DNA of 50,616 bases from an uncultured Pseudomonadales bacterium (GTDB lineage: Bacteria; Pseudomonadota; Gammaproteobacteria; Pseudomonadales; Azotimanducaceae), in contig CAJJAX010000023.1 in the NCBI GenBank assembly GCA_905182155.1, positions 1 to 50,616 of the forward strand, given 5' to 3'. The position numbers and the translations under genes are program-made. Below, piece after piece: positions 18,409 through 27,371 of this stretch. A model generated the notes under the pieces. It made no database searches. It was given only the letters and a program-made list of their open reading frames with translations, and was not told the origin of the DNA. Numbering within the stretch: position 1 is the stretch's first letter; every line of letters begins with the position of its first letter.

Positions 18409-19437
18409 ATGGCATTAAGAATCGCAATTAATGGGTTTGGCCGAATCGGCCGTAATATTTTAAGAGCCCTGTACGAAAATCCACGCTATGAGCGCAGTAT
18501 CGACATTATTGCGATCAATGATTTGGCAAACTTTGAGGCCATGGCCCACTTAACAGAGTTTGATTCAACCCATGGCCGATTTGGTCGGCCTGTTGCGCTG
18601 CAGGGCGATCAGCTGTGTATCGATGGGGATCAAATTCAGCTGTTGTCGATTGCCAACCCGGCGGCGCTACCTTGGCAAGCCTTAGCCATCGATGTTGTGC
18701 TGGAATGTAGTGGCGTCTTATTGACCCGGGCGCAAGCCGAACAGCATTTGCAGGCTGGCGCGGGTCGGGTACTGGTCTCTGCGCCCGGTAAGAATCTTGA
18801 TGCAACCTTGGTTTACGGCGTCAATGAGCAGATGCTCAAGCCGGAACACCGCCTGATCTCGAATGCCTCCTGCACAACCAATTGTCTTGCGCCGCTGTGC
18901 CAAACCCTCGACGCTGCTTGGGGCATTGAGAGTGGGTTGATGACCACCATTCATGCCTATACCAGTGATCAACGATTAGCGGATGCCTTACAGGATGATT
19001 TGTACCGCGCGCGGGCCGCAGCGCAATCGATGATTCCCACGAAGACCGGTGCGGCCGCCGCCATCGGCGAGGTGCTGCCCCAATTGGCCGGCCGGTTAGA
19101 CGGACTCGCGGTCAGGGTGCCAACCCTGAATGTGTCCCTCGTTGATTTAACGTTTACCGCGCAGCGCGCAGTATCGGTTGCCGAGGTGAACGATCTGATG
19201 CGGCAAGCCGCAGCGGAGGATACAAAAGGGGTCTTGGCTTATAACGAGCGCCCGCTGGTTTCGGTTGATTTCAATCATTCACCTTATTCCTGCAACTTTG
19301 ACGGCAACCATACCCGGGTCATGGGCCGTTTGGTTAAGGTCTTGGCTTGGTACGATAATGAGTGGGGGTTTTCGAATCGCATGCTCGATCAAGCGCTTGT
19401 TTTAGGGCAGGCCGAACCGCTGGTGATTGCGGCCTGA
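18409..19437 (+). CDS. gap: Type I glyceraldehyde-3-phosphate dehydrogenase
   Basis: Converts glyceraldehyde 3-phosphate to 1,3-bisphosphoglycerate with NAD(P)+. NAD motif GFGRIGR is at residues 9-15, catalytic Cys155 lies in SNASCTTNC, the His is in TTIHAYTSDQ, and substrate segments include SMIPTKTGAAAA and WYDNEWGFSNRM. At 342 residues it resembles the gammaproteobacterial HexR-controlled Gap/Epd branch. An erythrose-4-phosphate dehydrogenase role cannot be excluded by motif alone. An AGGAG site precedes the ATG. It would consume the triose released by Eda. Confidence 0.92.
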   Translation: MALRIAINGFGRIGRNILRALYENPRYERSIDIIAINDLANFEAMAHLTEFDSTHGRFGRPVALQGDQLCIDGDQIQLLSIANPAALPWQALAIDVVLECSGVLLTRAQAEQHLQAGAGRVLVSAPGKNLDATLVYGVNEQMLKPEHRLISNASCTTNCLAPLCQTLDAAWGIESGLMTTIHAYTSDQRLADALQDDLYRARAAAQSMIPTKTGAAAAIGEVLPQLAGRLDGLAVRVPTLNVSLVDLTFTAQRAVSVAEVNDLMRQAAAEDTKGVLAYNERPLVSVDFNHSPYSCNFDGNHTRVMGRLVKVLAWYDNEWGFSNRMLDQALVLGQAEPLVIAA

Positions 19438-19759
19438 TCGTTAGATGTGAGCCGGCGGCGTAAGGTTCCTAAGCGAGCGGCGAGTCATTGGGTCGCCATC
19501 GCCCAAGTTGATGGGCTTTGAACCCGGTCGCGCCCGCCGCTTGGTGGTCGCTGGTTCAAAAAGGGTGGCGGCTCGGTTCATCTTTGCCCTGGCAGCAAGG
19601 ATGCTATCTCGGGTGATGTGAGTCGATCAGAGCCGGCAGGCGGGTTTTCAGGTGCAAGCCATCGGCAAGCCGACTCGCGTCCGGGTAAGGCAATCAGCGC
19701 CTGCGGGCTTGGCGCGCTGCGCGCCAATCTGTGCACGATAAATAGAAGGAGGCCTAACA
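19438..19759. other. Intergenic region before the glucanase gene
   Basis: These 322 GC-rich bases show no supported gene. A near-perfect palindrome, GGCGCGCTGCGCGCC, lies at about 19708-19722. A strong AAGGAGG ribosome site sits just before the glucanase ATG. No sigma-70 pair or terminator is convincing. Confidence 0.4.
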
Positions 19760-21172
19760 ATGGTACCAAGCGAGTTTGCGTTCGGCCGGGTCATCGCCCG
19801 CGGCGCGCAAGTGGTCACGATGGTAGCGTTCTGCAGCGCGGTAATCGCCGCGATCGACGGTGAGGCCCATTCGAGTTCGCGCCTGCAGGGTGTTGTGTCA
19901 CTCAATGTTGGCGGTGAAAACTATGTCGCAAGCGATGGGCGTCGCTTCAACGGCGATGATTGTTCGGTCAGGCGAGAAGTAACGAGCCTGTGCGCCATCA
20001 TGCCGGCCATTCAGGGCACCCAACATAACCCGCTCTATCAATCCTATCGCTCGGGCGAACAAACCTACGCGTTTGATGTGCCGAACGGAGACTACGCGGT
20101 GACGCTGCATTTTGCAGAGCCCAATGACCAAGCGGCTGGCGCGCGGTTGTTTGATGTGCTGATTCAAGGCCTGCGCGTGTTCAAACAGTTCGATGTGCGG
20201 GCCAACCGGGATGGCCATCATCAAGCGGCCCTGTCTCGAACCCTTGAGCGTATTGTGGTGCGCAATGGCCGTCTCAAGATTCAACTGATTGGCGTGCTCG
20301 GCGCGCCAATTCTGAGTGGAATCGAAGCGTTTCAAAGGCTTGCCCGGCCTGATACCCGCGGTCAGCTCATTTGGTCGGATGAATTTGACGACGCGCCTTC
20401 AGGCGACACCCAAGGGCTGAGCCCTGAGCGCTGGGTGTTCGAGCGTTGGCCTGCTGGCAAGGTCAACAATGAAGATCAGGCCTACACGTCGCGCCTTAAA
20501 AATGCGCGGGTTGAATCGGGCGCTTTGGTGCTTGAGGCCCACCAAGAAGCCTTTCAAGGCGCGCAATACACCTCAGCCAGAGTCCACACGAAAGGCTTGC
20601 TCGATCTGCACTATGGGCAGATTGAGGTTCGTGCCAAATTACCCCACGGGCAGGGCACCTGGCCGGCGATTTGGATGTTGCCGTCTAATCCTTTTAAGTT
20701 TGCTACCACCTGCGATGCCTCGATTCCCGAATGGCAGGGCAATGGCGACTGCGATGCTTGGCCGAACAGCGGCGAAATCGACATCATGGAACAGGTTGGA
20801 TTTGATCCTGGCGTGATTCATGGCACGGTTCACTCCAAAGCCTATTATTGGGCGCGCTGGAACCAACATAAAGGTAGTATCGTTTTGCCGGATTTTGATC
20901 AATTTCATCGATATCAGTTGATTTGGACGGCGGATCAGATCATCTGGCTTGTGGATGACGTGCCCTACTTCAGCTATGTTCGAGAATCGGATGATTGGCA
21001 AGCCTGGCCCTTTTCTGAGCCCTTTCATTTGATTTTAAATCTGGCAATCGGCGGAGACTGGGGTCGCGCTGGCGGGCCGATTGATCACACAATGTTGCCG
21101 GCGCGAATGGAAGTGGATTATGTGCGGGTTTATGGTTTAAAAACGCATCGGCAAAATGGTCCCGATCACTGA
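19760..21172 (+). CDS. Secreted GH16 beta-glucanase (laminarinase-type) with malectin-like domain
   Basis: 470-residue exported glycoside hydrolase, probably an endo-beta-1,3(4)-glucanase. A hydrophobic N-terminus (residues ~17-32) acts as signal or anchor. Residues ~45-190 form a malectin-like carbohydrate-binding domain (VVSLNVGGENYVASDGRRF, DYAVTLHFAE, RLFDVLIQG). Residues ~203-460 are the GH16 domain (LIWSDEFDDAP, QGTWPAIWMLP). The catalytic motif is EIDIME, with nucleophile Glu339, Asp341 and acid/base Glu344, followed by HGTVHS and LNLAIGGDWG. It sits upstream of a repeat lipoprotein and near a TonB receptor, which suggests a laminarin locus. The exact linkage specificity cannot be read. 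Confidence 0.9.
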   Translation: MVPSEFAFGRVIARGAQVVTMVAFCSAVIAAIDGEAHSSSRLQGVVSLNVGGENYVASDGRRFNGDDCSVRREVTSLCAIMPAIQGTQHNPLYQSYRSGEQTYAFDVPNGDYAVTLHFAEPNDQAAGARLFDVLIQGLRVFKQFDVRANRDGHHQAALSRTLERIVVRNGRLKIQLIGVLGAPILSGIEAFQRLARPDTRGQLIWSDEFDDAPSGDTQGLSPERWVFERWPAGKVNNEDQAYTSRLKNARVESGALVLEAHQEAFQGAQYTSARVHTKGLLDLHYGQIEVRAKLPHGQGTWPAIWMLPSNPFKFATTCDASIPEWQGNGDCDAWPNSGEIDIMEQVGFDPGVIHGTVHSKAYYWARWNQHKGSIVLPDFDQFHRYQLIWTADQIIWLVDDVPYFSYVRESDDWQAWPFSEPFHLILNLAIGGDWGRAGGPIDHTMLPARMEVDYVRVYGLKTHRQNGPDH

Positions 21173-21495
21173 TATTTTATCGTTAATGAGTGTGCTGAAG
21201 GTTGGCATAGAAATGCCGCTGCAGAGAGATGTATTAAACCGCCGAACAGTCCTTCGGCCCAGCAGACTGTGCTGCAAAGACTCGGGATAACCCTGAGTTT
21301 ATTGGGTTTGGGCGCCCAATTTTTGGGCGATTGGGTCAAAATCGGCGTTTCTGAGCTGGTCTTTCCGTCTTACCGCATATATCTCCCTATTCACCGTTTT
21401 AGGCTGGAGGTGGGTGGGTGGCCCGCAGAGAATGTAAGGGTTAAAAATCTATGGTTCGATCTCGTCGGTCGTATACAACTTAGCTAGGGGAAGAC
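21173..21495. other. Leader region of the repeat lipoprotein
   Basis: 323 bp without a credible gene. A frame at 21269-21487 begins with GTG, lacks a ribosome site and matches nothing. AGGGGAAG just before 21496 is a good ribosome site for the lipoprotein. TATACA at about 21472 could be a -10 box, but no matching -35 is evident. Confidence 0.35.
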
Positions 21496-23961
21496 ATGCA
21501 ACAGCAAACTAAAGTCAATTCGTGGGGTAAGGTTGCTCACTTAGGCAAGAAAAATGGTGTTGCCTCAGGGCTAGCACTGGCCGGGTTGTTGCTGCTGTCG
21601 GCATGTGGGGGGAGCTCTAGCCAGATCACCAAGAATGATCTCGCGGATCCGGGTATGGATGGCGTTGTGCCAACCCTGACGGCGGTTTCTATTAAGCAAG
21701 CAAAAGAGAAAAACGGTTCGAAGACCGGAATTGCCAAATTAGGTCAAGGCGTCACCTTGAGCTTTACCGCAAGCGAAGGGTTGATCACGCCAATCGTTAT
21801 GATTAATGGGCAAGCCGCCACGGTTCAGGGCAGTATCCAAAACTGGTCGGCAAAACGCGAAATGAATGATGCTGATGTGGATGGCATGATCAGCTTTGAG
21901 ATCCAATTCAAGGATGTCAGTGGCGAGATGGGTGCGGCGGTTGCTGCAACGACAGATGCCAGTGCCGTTGAGTACTGTGTTGAAGGTTGCGCGGATCCCA
22001 ACGACAACCCATTGGTTGGTGACTGGCGGCTAGCGGGCGCTGGATCGTTCAGAGTGGGGCCGGCCCCGCTTGATGGTGGTTGGTACAGTGTAAACGCATC
22101 CGACGTCGTGACCCGGGCGTGCCAGTTCGACGATGTATTTCGATTCAATGCGGATGGCTCTTTTGAAAACGTACAGCAGGACGACACTTGGCTGGAGAAT
22201 TGGCAAGGTGGCGGTGATGACGGCACTTGTGGTTTGCCAGTTGCGCCACACGATGGCGCAACAGCGGCTTTATGGGATTACGATGACGTGGCCGGTACTT
22301 TAACGCTTGAAGGCATGGGCGCGCATTTGGGCTTGCCAAAAGCTGTCAATGAGGGTGAACTCCCGAATGTTGGGGCGCCTGCGTCGGTTACTTATACCGT
22401 TGAAACGCTTTCGGCAAGCGGTACGGATTTAGTCGTAGTCATCGAGGCCGGTGCAGGGGTTTTTTGGACATTTGAATTTAGAAAAGCGCAATCTAGACCC
22501 CCGATTGTCGGGAGCTGGAAGCTCGCAGGTGAAGGCTCTTTCCGAGTTGGACCCGTCGCGCTGGATGGCGGCTGGTTTAGTCCGGATGCGGTAGTGATTG
22601 CGGCGCGAAATTGTTTGATGGATGACGTGTTTTATTTCGGCGAAGACGGTTCTTTTTCAAATATTCAAGGCGGTTCAACTTGGCTCGAAGGTTGGCAAAA
22701 TGGCGGTGCGGACGAAGCTTGCGGCGCGCCTGTTGCGCCACACGATGGCAGCATGAAAGGGTTTTACATGCTGGACGAAGCCGCTGGCACGCTGATCATT
22801 GAAGGTAAGGGTGCACATCTTGGGCTTCCTAAGGCCGTGAACACCGGTGAAATCAACAATGGTGCAGCAATTCCGGACCGCGTGACCTACACGGTTGAGG
22901 TGCTCGGTGCAAATGGTGCGTCCATGACGGTTTATGTTGAATCGGGCGAAGGCGTATTTTGGACCTTCGATTTTGTCAAAGTCAGTGATGCACCGATTGT
23001 TGGCAGCTGGAAGCTTGCTGGCGAAGGCTCGTTTAGAGTTGGGCCGGTGGCGCTCGATGGCGGTTGGTTTAGCCCCGACGCTGCCGTTGTTGCGGAGCGA
23101 AGTTGTTTAATGGACGACGTGTTTTACTTTGGTGCGGATGGCACCTTCGCCAATGTTCAGGGCGGCTCAACGTGGCTTGAAACTTGGCAAGGCGTCGGTG
23201 CAGAAGTTTGTGGCGCGCCGGTCGCGCCGCACGACGGTAGCGGTGCAGCGAGTTACATGTATGATGCCGATACGGGCACCTTGACCATCGATGGTAAGGG
23301 CGCGCACCTTGGTTTGCCGAAATCAGTGAACACCGGTGAGATTAATAACGGCGCGGTGGTACCTGATTCGTTGGTTTATACGGTCGACACGTTGACCGGA
23401 GACGGCTTGGCCATGACGGTTTATATTGAGTCTGGCGCGGGTGTATTTTGGACCTTCGATCTGGTTAAAGTGGCCAATGCCCCGATTGTAGGGAGTTGGA
23501 AGCTAGCCGGTGAGGGTTCCTTTAGAGTTGGGCCTGTTGCGCTTGACGGCGGTTGGTTCAGTCCAGATACCGCAATCGTTACAGAGCGGGCTTGCTTGCT
23601 TGATGATGTCTTTTACTTTGGTGCCGATGGTTCCTTTGACAACGTGCAGGGCGGCTCGACCTGGCTCGAAACCTGGCAAGGCGTCGAAGCCGAAGTTTGC
23701 GGCACGCCTGCTGCGCCGCATGATGGCAGTAGTGATGCAACGTATGTCTATAATGCTGACGCTGGGACTTTGACCATCAGTGGTACGGGCGCGCACGTGG
23801 GTTTACCCAAAGCAGTCAATACCGGTGAGATCAGTAATGGCGCCGCGATTCCAGATGAGATGACTTATATTGTCGAAGCATTGCCCAGTGATGGCTCTGC
23901 CATTACGGTCTATGTCGAATCGGGCTCAGGTGTGTTTTGGACGTTTGATTTAGTGAAGTAG
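21496..23961 (+). CDS. Lipoprotein with four tandem ~163-residue modules (putative glycan-binding)
   Basis: 821-residue protein with a lipoprotein signal (hydrophobic GLALAGLLLLSAC, lipobox LSAC near residue 37). A ~130-residue N-terminal region (TLTAVSIKQAKEKNGSK...) that could be an Ig-like fold follows. Four near-identical modules begin at residues 172, 336, 500 and 663. Each starts PIVGSWKLAGEGSFRVGP and ends GVFWTFDxVK, with conserved CxxDDVFxF, GxxTWLExWQ, CGxPVAPHDG and GAHLGLPKAVN between. No catalytic signature is visible. Location next to a secreted GH16 enzyme suggests a surface binding protein for the same glucan; this is inference. It ends just before a strong hairpin terminator. 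Confidence 0.75.
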   Translation: MQQQTKVNSWGKVAHLGKKNGVASGLALAGLLLLSACGGSSSQITKNDLADPGMDGVVPTLTAVSIKQAKEKNGSKTGIAKLGQGVTLSFTASEGLITPIVMINGQAATVQGSIQNWSAKREMNDADVDGMISFEIQFKDVSGEMGAAVAATTDASAVEYCVEGCADPNDNPLVGDWRLAGAGSFRVGPAPLDGGWYSVNASDVVTRACQFDDVFRFNADGSFENVQQDDTWLENWQGGGDDGTCGLPVAPHDGATAALWDYDDVAGTLTLEGMGAHLGLPKAVNEGELPNVGAPASVTYTVETLSASGTDLVVVIEAGAGVFWTFEFRKAQSRPPIVGSWKLAGEGSFRVGPVALDGGWFSPDAVVIAARNCLMDDVFYFGEDGSFSNIQGGSTWLEGWQNGGADEACGAPVAPHDGSMKGFYMLDEAAGTLIIEGKGAHLGLPKAVNTGEINNGAAIPDRVTYTVEVLGANGASMTVYVESGEGVFWTFDFVKVSDAPIVGSWKLAGEGSFRVGPVALDGGWFSPDAAVVAERSCLMDDVFYFGADGTFANVQGGSTWLETWQGVGAEVCGAPVAPHDGSGAASYMYDADTGTLTIDGKGAHLGLPKSVNTGEINNGAVVPDSLVYTVDTLTGDGLAMTVYIESGAGVFWTFDLVKVANAPIVGSWKLAGEGSFRVGPVALDGGWFSPDTAIVTERACLLDDVFYFGADGSFDNVQGGSTWLETWQGVEAEVCGTPAAPHDGSSDATYVYNADAGTLTISGTGAHVGLPKAVNTGEISNGAAIPDEMTYIVEALPSDGSAITVYVESGSGVFWTFDLVK
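22009..23958 (+). repeat. Four in-frame ~490-bp repeats inside the lipoprotein gene
   Basis: Repeat starts lie at 22009, 22501, 22993 and 23482, so the periods are 492, 492 and 489 bp. Copies 2-4 are most alike at protein level, and copy 1 is the most divergent. Third-base differences are numerous, so the duplications are not fresh or are under selection against recombination. Confidence 0.85.
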
Positions 23962-23980
23962 TTGGTCTCAACGAGGTTGT

Positions 23981-24007
23981 AAAAAAGCGGCTTTAAGCCG
24001 CTTTTTT
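23981..24007. terminator. Bidirectional rho-independent terminator
   Basis: GCGGC-TTTAA-GCCGC stem flanked by A6 on the left and T6 on the right, so it can serve the lipoprotein gene on the plus strand and the halogenase block arriving on the minus strand. Confidence 0.85.
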
Positions 24008-24109
24008 ATTGTCTAAGATTTATTGTCTAAGATTTATTGTCGGGGATTAACTACCCGAGGACGGGGCAGATATCGCAGTGCGCTTAGGCGTCTTAACGCT
24101 GAATTGCGC

Positions 24110-25594
24110 TTAATCCTTTAAGTAAGCGGATAAAAAGTCCTGGTGCTTCGGGAGAACCTTGACCATCTGCTCAACCTGACGGCGCTGTTTGTTTAAAAAA
24201 TCATTGAGTTCAGCATCCGACATCATATCCACTATATGGTGATAGCGTTCTGGCCGGATTCCCTGACCGAGCATCACCTGGGTCCAACTGTTTTCACCAA
24301 ACACATCGCCTTGGGCCTGGAATGCCCGCCCGGTTTCCTGAAACAGCGCCAAGCGGTGCCGCAGCGTATCGGGGATACGCATGTGCGCCATATCACGCCA
24401 GAAGGGATCTTCTGTTCGATCATTACGATGGTAGTGCAAAATAATAAAGTCTCGAACGAACTCAACTTCCGCCTGCATTTGGCTGTTGAATTCTTGGATA
24501 TCGGCCGAGCTGGTTTTTTGGTGGGGAAACATCTGCATCAACCGAATGATGGCGCGCATAATAAGATGAATGCTGGTGGATTCCAGTGGTTCAATAAAGC
24601 TAGCCGATAACCCGATGGCGACGCAATTTTTCACCCAATGCGCTTGCCTTTGGCCGGTCTGAAATTTGATCAGTCTTGGATCGGTGCGTTCATCGCCCGT
24701 AATATTCTGACGCAACCTATGAAGGGCTTCGTCCTCCGAGTAGTGTTGACTGCTGAATACCAAGCCGTTGCCAACCCGGTGCTGTAGCGGGATCTGCCAC
24801 TGCCAGCCAGCCGAATGAGCAATCGAGCGCGTATAGGGCCTAGGCGGTCGGGTACTTTGGGTCTGGACCGCGATCGCTCGGTCGCAGGGCAGCCACTGCC
24901 CGTAATCATCAAAGCCCACACCGAGCGTCTTGTCGATGAGCAAACCGTAAAAACCGCTGCAGTCAATAAACAGATCCCCTGCGACAGTTTCGCCATTGGC
25001 CAATACGACGGATGCAATCTCGCCGTTGTCTTTTTGTAATACGTCAACGATTCTGCCTTCTATACGGCTTGCACCATTGGCTTCCGCGATTTCACGCAGA
25101 AATCGCGCATAACCAGACGCATCCATGTGATAGGCGTAGCTAAGGGGTACCGGCTTTAAGAACCCGAACTTTTCCGCCTGCGCGGCGACGAGCTCAGGAG
25201 CATACTGGCCGTAGTCTGGATCGCCAAGGCCCAACTGTTGTCCTTTTAGCCAGAAGTGCTGAAAGCCGGCCGCCCAACAACCTTCACCCGTGTAGCCGAA
25301 CGAGTGAAAGTATTGGTGACCCTCTTTCTGCCAGTTTTCAAATTGAATGCCAAGCTTGATCGTGCCTTGCGTCGCTTTTAAAAATGCTGCCTCGTCGATC
25401 TTAAGCAATCGGTGCAAGGTCATAAGCGTTGGGATGGTGGCTTCGCCAACGCCCACGGTTCCTATTTCTTCGGATTCAACCAGGCGCACATTAAGGGTCT
25501 TGCCTAAGAGTTTTGAGAGCGCGGCGGCGGTCATCCAGCCGGCGGTGCCGCCGCCAACAATAACCACGTTAGTCTGAGGCTTAAGGTTTGTCAT
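24110..25594 (-). CDS. Flavin-dependent tryptophan-halogenase-like protein 1
   Basis: 494-residue member of the tryptophan halogenase (PrnA/RebH-like) family. The FAD motif GGGTAG is at residues 14-19. The candidate catalytic Lys80 lies in GTIKLGIQFENW, the position of Lys79 in PrnA. The halogenase signature WxWxIP is intact at 264-269 (GWQWQIP), and FIEPLESTSIHL matches the active-site Glu region. These features suggest real FADH2-dependent halogenation. However, relatives encoded with SapC and TonB receptors in marine and plant-associated bacteria have no assigned substrate. A separate flavin reductase, which the family needs, is not seen nearby. It is the last gene of a minus-strand run; the cupin gene ends 10 bp upstream. 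Confidence 0.9.
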   Translation of the reverse strand: MTNLKPQTNVVIVGGGTAGWMTAAALSKLLGKTLNVRLVESEEIGTVGVGEATIPTLMTLHRLLKIDEAAFLKATQGTIKLGIQFENWQKEGHQYFHSFGYTGEGCWAAGFQHFWLKGQQLGLGDPDYGQYAPELVAAQAEKFGFLKPVPLSYAYHMDASGYARFLREIAEANGASRIEGRIVDVLQKDNGEIASVVLANGETVAGDLFIDCSGFYGLLIDKTLGVGFDDYGQWLPCDRAIAVQTQSTRPPRPYTRSIAHSAGWQWQIPLQHRVGNGLVFSSQHYSEDEALHRLRQNITGDERTDPRLIKFQTGQRQAHWVKNCVAIGLSASFIEPLESTSIHLIMRAIIRLMQMFPHQKTSSADIQEFNSQMQAEVEFVRDFIILHYHRNDRTEDPFWRDMAHMRIPDTLRHRLALFQETGRAFQAQGDVFGENSWTQVMLGQGIRPERYHHIVDMMSDAELNDFLNKQRRQVEQMVKVLPKHQDFLSAYLKD

Positions 25595-25604
25595 GGCAGT
25601 CTAG

Positions 25605-26609
25605 TCACCGTAGGAGTCGTCGGATGGTTGATCGGATGGCCTTCCCAAGGGTTTGATCAATGGGGTTCAGAATACCTCTGGCTGTCTCGGGGATATGATC
25701 AAATTGGGCTGGGTCTTGGTTAAAAACATAATAATCGAGTAAGGCCTGCCAAGCCTGTTTCTGGCTCGGCGCAAGATCCTTAAAGGCGAGCATGGCATGT
25801 TGTAATGCTGCGAGCGGTGGGCCGTGAGTGTCAGCACTCGCGCGATCCCGCCACCAATAATTGATCAGGGTGTTCAGTTGACCGGTCGCCTCGACTTGAT
25901 GCCACCACATGCTGGGGATCAAGATGGCGTCGCCCGGAGAAAGTTCCGCTTTGAGGCCCTGGGCTTCTGCTATTTTGAATCGCGGGAAGCGCTTTAGATC
26001 GGGGTCTTGAAGGTTCACCAAGCTGATGGGTTGTCCCGCTGGCGTGAGATCCAACGGCCCAATATATAAATTCGGAAGTTGATCCGGTGGGAACAGGGTG
26101 AATTCCCGTGTGCCCGAGACGACGCAGGCGAGATTGCAGGGAAAGTCGAAATGGGGCGCGACCACACTGTGATTGCTCATCCAAAGGCTAACCGTGGGGT
26201 TGGGCAGGTCGATATTGAGAACATTGGCTTGGCCGAATTCCGGGAGCCAGTGATCGACATTGGTCGAGCCGATATAGAGGGTGTCAGGACTCGCTTGTTG
26301 CGCGAGCGCGTCAAACTGCGCCAGCGCCTGCTGCAGGGTTAGTTGCATGCGTGAAAAATTAAATCCGTCAAAGCGGTCGTTATAAAATATCCGGCCTTGG
26401 TGCTCGGCCTCAATGGAAAAGGCCGTCAAGGGTTTGCTGCTTGCCTGACGAGTAATGAGATCCACATATCCCGCTTGGCTCGTCTTCGCTTGCGCCACGG
26501 CGGGCCAATGATCAACCAGCCCTCGAACGACTACCGGCGCGGCGTTACCGAGGTGATGGTCGATCGCCTTGTGAAAGGCATCACATGTGATTTCAGGGAG
26601 TGGTTGCAT
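25605..26609 (-). CDS. JmjC/cupin-like Fe(II) dioxygenase-type protein
   Basis: 334-residue cupin-8 (JmjC-like) protein. The N-terminus PVVVRGLVDHWPAV is typical of FIH-like proteins. The iron triad is visible as His153 and Asp155 (APHFDF) and His237 (MWWHQVEA). ELSPGDAILIPSMWWH is the distal cupin strand. Such proteins hydroxylate proteins or small molecules with 2-oxoglutarate. The target is unknown. Its fixed company with halogenase-like and SapC proteins implies a joint modification task. It ends 10 bp before halogenase 1 and starts 4 bp after the SapC gene ends. Confidence 0.85.
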   Translation of the reverse strand: MQPLPEITCDAFHKAIDHHLGNAAPVVVRGLVDHWPAVAQAKTSQAGYVDLITRQASSKPLTAFSIEAEHQGRIFYNDRFDGFNFSRMQLTLQQALAQFDALAQQASPDTLYIGSTNVDHWLPEFGQANVLNIDLPNPTVSLWMSNHSVVAPHFDFPCNLACVVSGTREFTLFPPDQLPNLYIGPLDLTPAGQPISLVNLQDPDLKRFPRFKIAEAQGLKAELSPGDAILIPSMWWHQVEATGQLNTLINYWWRDRASADTHGPPLAALQHAMLAFKDLAPSQKQAWQALLDYYVFNQDPAQFDHIPETARGILNPIDQTLGKAIRSTIRRLLR

Positions 26610-26613
26610 TGCG

Positions 26614-27345
26614 TTAGCGGCCTGGCGTGGTCATGATTCGGCGCTGTTTCTTTTGAATCAAGCCAGACAGTTGGCTGAGTGACGCGATCGCCATGTAGGT
26701 GGGTTCAAGGCAGCCAGCTGCCTGAAGCTGCTTGAGGTCTGCGTCGCCTAGGGCGGCAAGTTGATCCTCATCGATACCGTAAAAGCCGGTCAGTTCCAGG
26801 GGTTCATCGAGGGGTATTTCAAGACTCATCGGCGTAATGAGGTTTAAGGCGCTCAAAGTGTCGAAATAGTGCTGGGTTTGTTCATGGCCAGCATGGATGT
26901 CGCCCAGGCATTGAATGGTGCTGTCGAGTAAGGCGCTGTTGGAACCATCTTCGTTGAATACAAGTTCGCCCTCTGGGTGATGGGTGCGAGGATGATCGAG
27001 ATCAATCGACACCAGGAGCTCAGGCGGTTGTTGCCCGTCCAGAGCCTTGCGCTCTGTGATTAAAAACGGCGCGCGTCTGGCGGATAGCGGTAAGTTTCTG
27101 GCTTGCCAGAGATCCGCTTCCAGATACAAATTTTCCGTTGGTTCCAGGCCGAACAAGACGAGCGCATAAAACTGACCCGTCTGAGCATCTTTTCGAAATA
27201 GGATGGGGTATTCCGCTTGCAGCGTTCTGAATTCAAATGGGAACGCCATGGCCGACATGACATTATCGCCGAAGGCAGCGCCCGGCTGGGTATTAACGCG
27301 CAGGGATTGGTGCTGCTTTGGGTCAAGGACTTCAAAATTGGACAT
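26614..27345 (-). CDS. SapC family protein
   Basis: 243-residue protein of the SapC family, named after a Campylobacter S-layer locus gene but without a proven function. Characteristic segments are FPFEFRTLQAEYPILFRK, LYLEADLWQARNLPLSARR and the C-terminal half with DLKQLQAAGCLEP. No signal peptide or membrane segment is seen. In many Proteobacteria it is encoded with TonB receptors, halogenase-like proteins and a cupin, as here. It lies 4 bp upstream of the cupin and ~26 bp downstream of halogenase 2, so the four genes form one likely operon. Confidence 0.88.
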   Translation of the reverse strand: MSNFEVLDPKQHQSLRVNTQPGAAFGDNVMSAMAFPFEFRTLQAEYPILFRKDAQTGQFYALVLFGLEPTENLYLEADLWQARNLPLSARRAPFLITERKALDGQQPPELLVSIDLDHPRTHHPEGELVFNEDGSNSALLDSTIQCLGDIHAGHEQTQHYFDTLSALNLITPMSLEIPLDEPLELTGFYGIDEDQLAALGDADLKQLQAAGCLEPTYMAIASLSQLSGLIQKKQRRIMTTPGR

Positions 27346-27371
27346 GCGCGCGGAATCCTTCTCTGTTCGGG

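Noticed and set aside
19708-19722. GGCGCGCTGCGCGCC as terminator of gap
   Set aside because: No T-run follows and it lies ~270 bp after the stop codon.
21269-21487. 72-residue plus-strand frame with hydrophobic start
   Set aside because: GTG start without ribosome site, no family, lies in the leader of the lipoprotein gene.
22009-23958. CRISPR-like or integron-like repeat array
   Set aside because: The repeats are ~490 bp and in frame within one coding sequence; they are protein modules.
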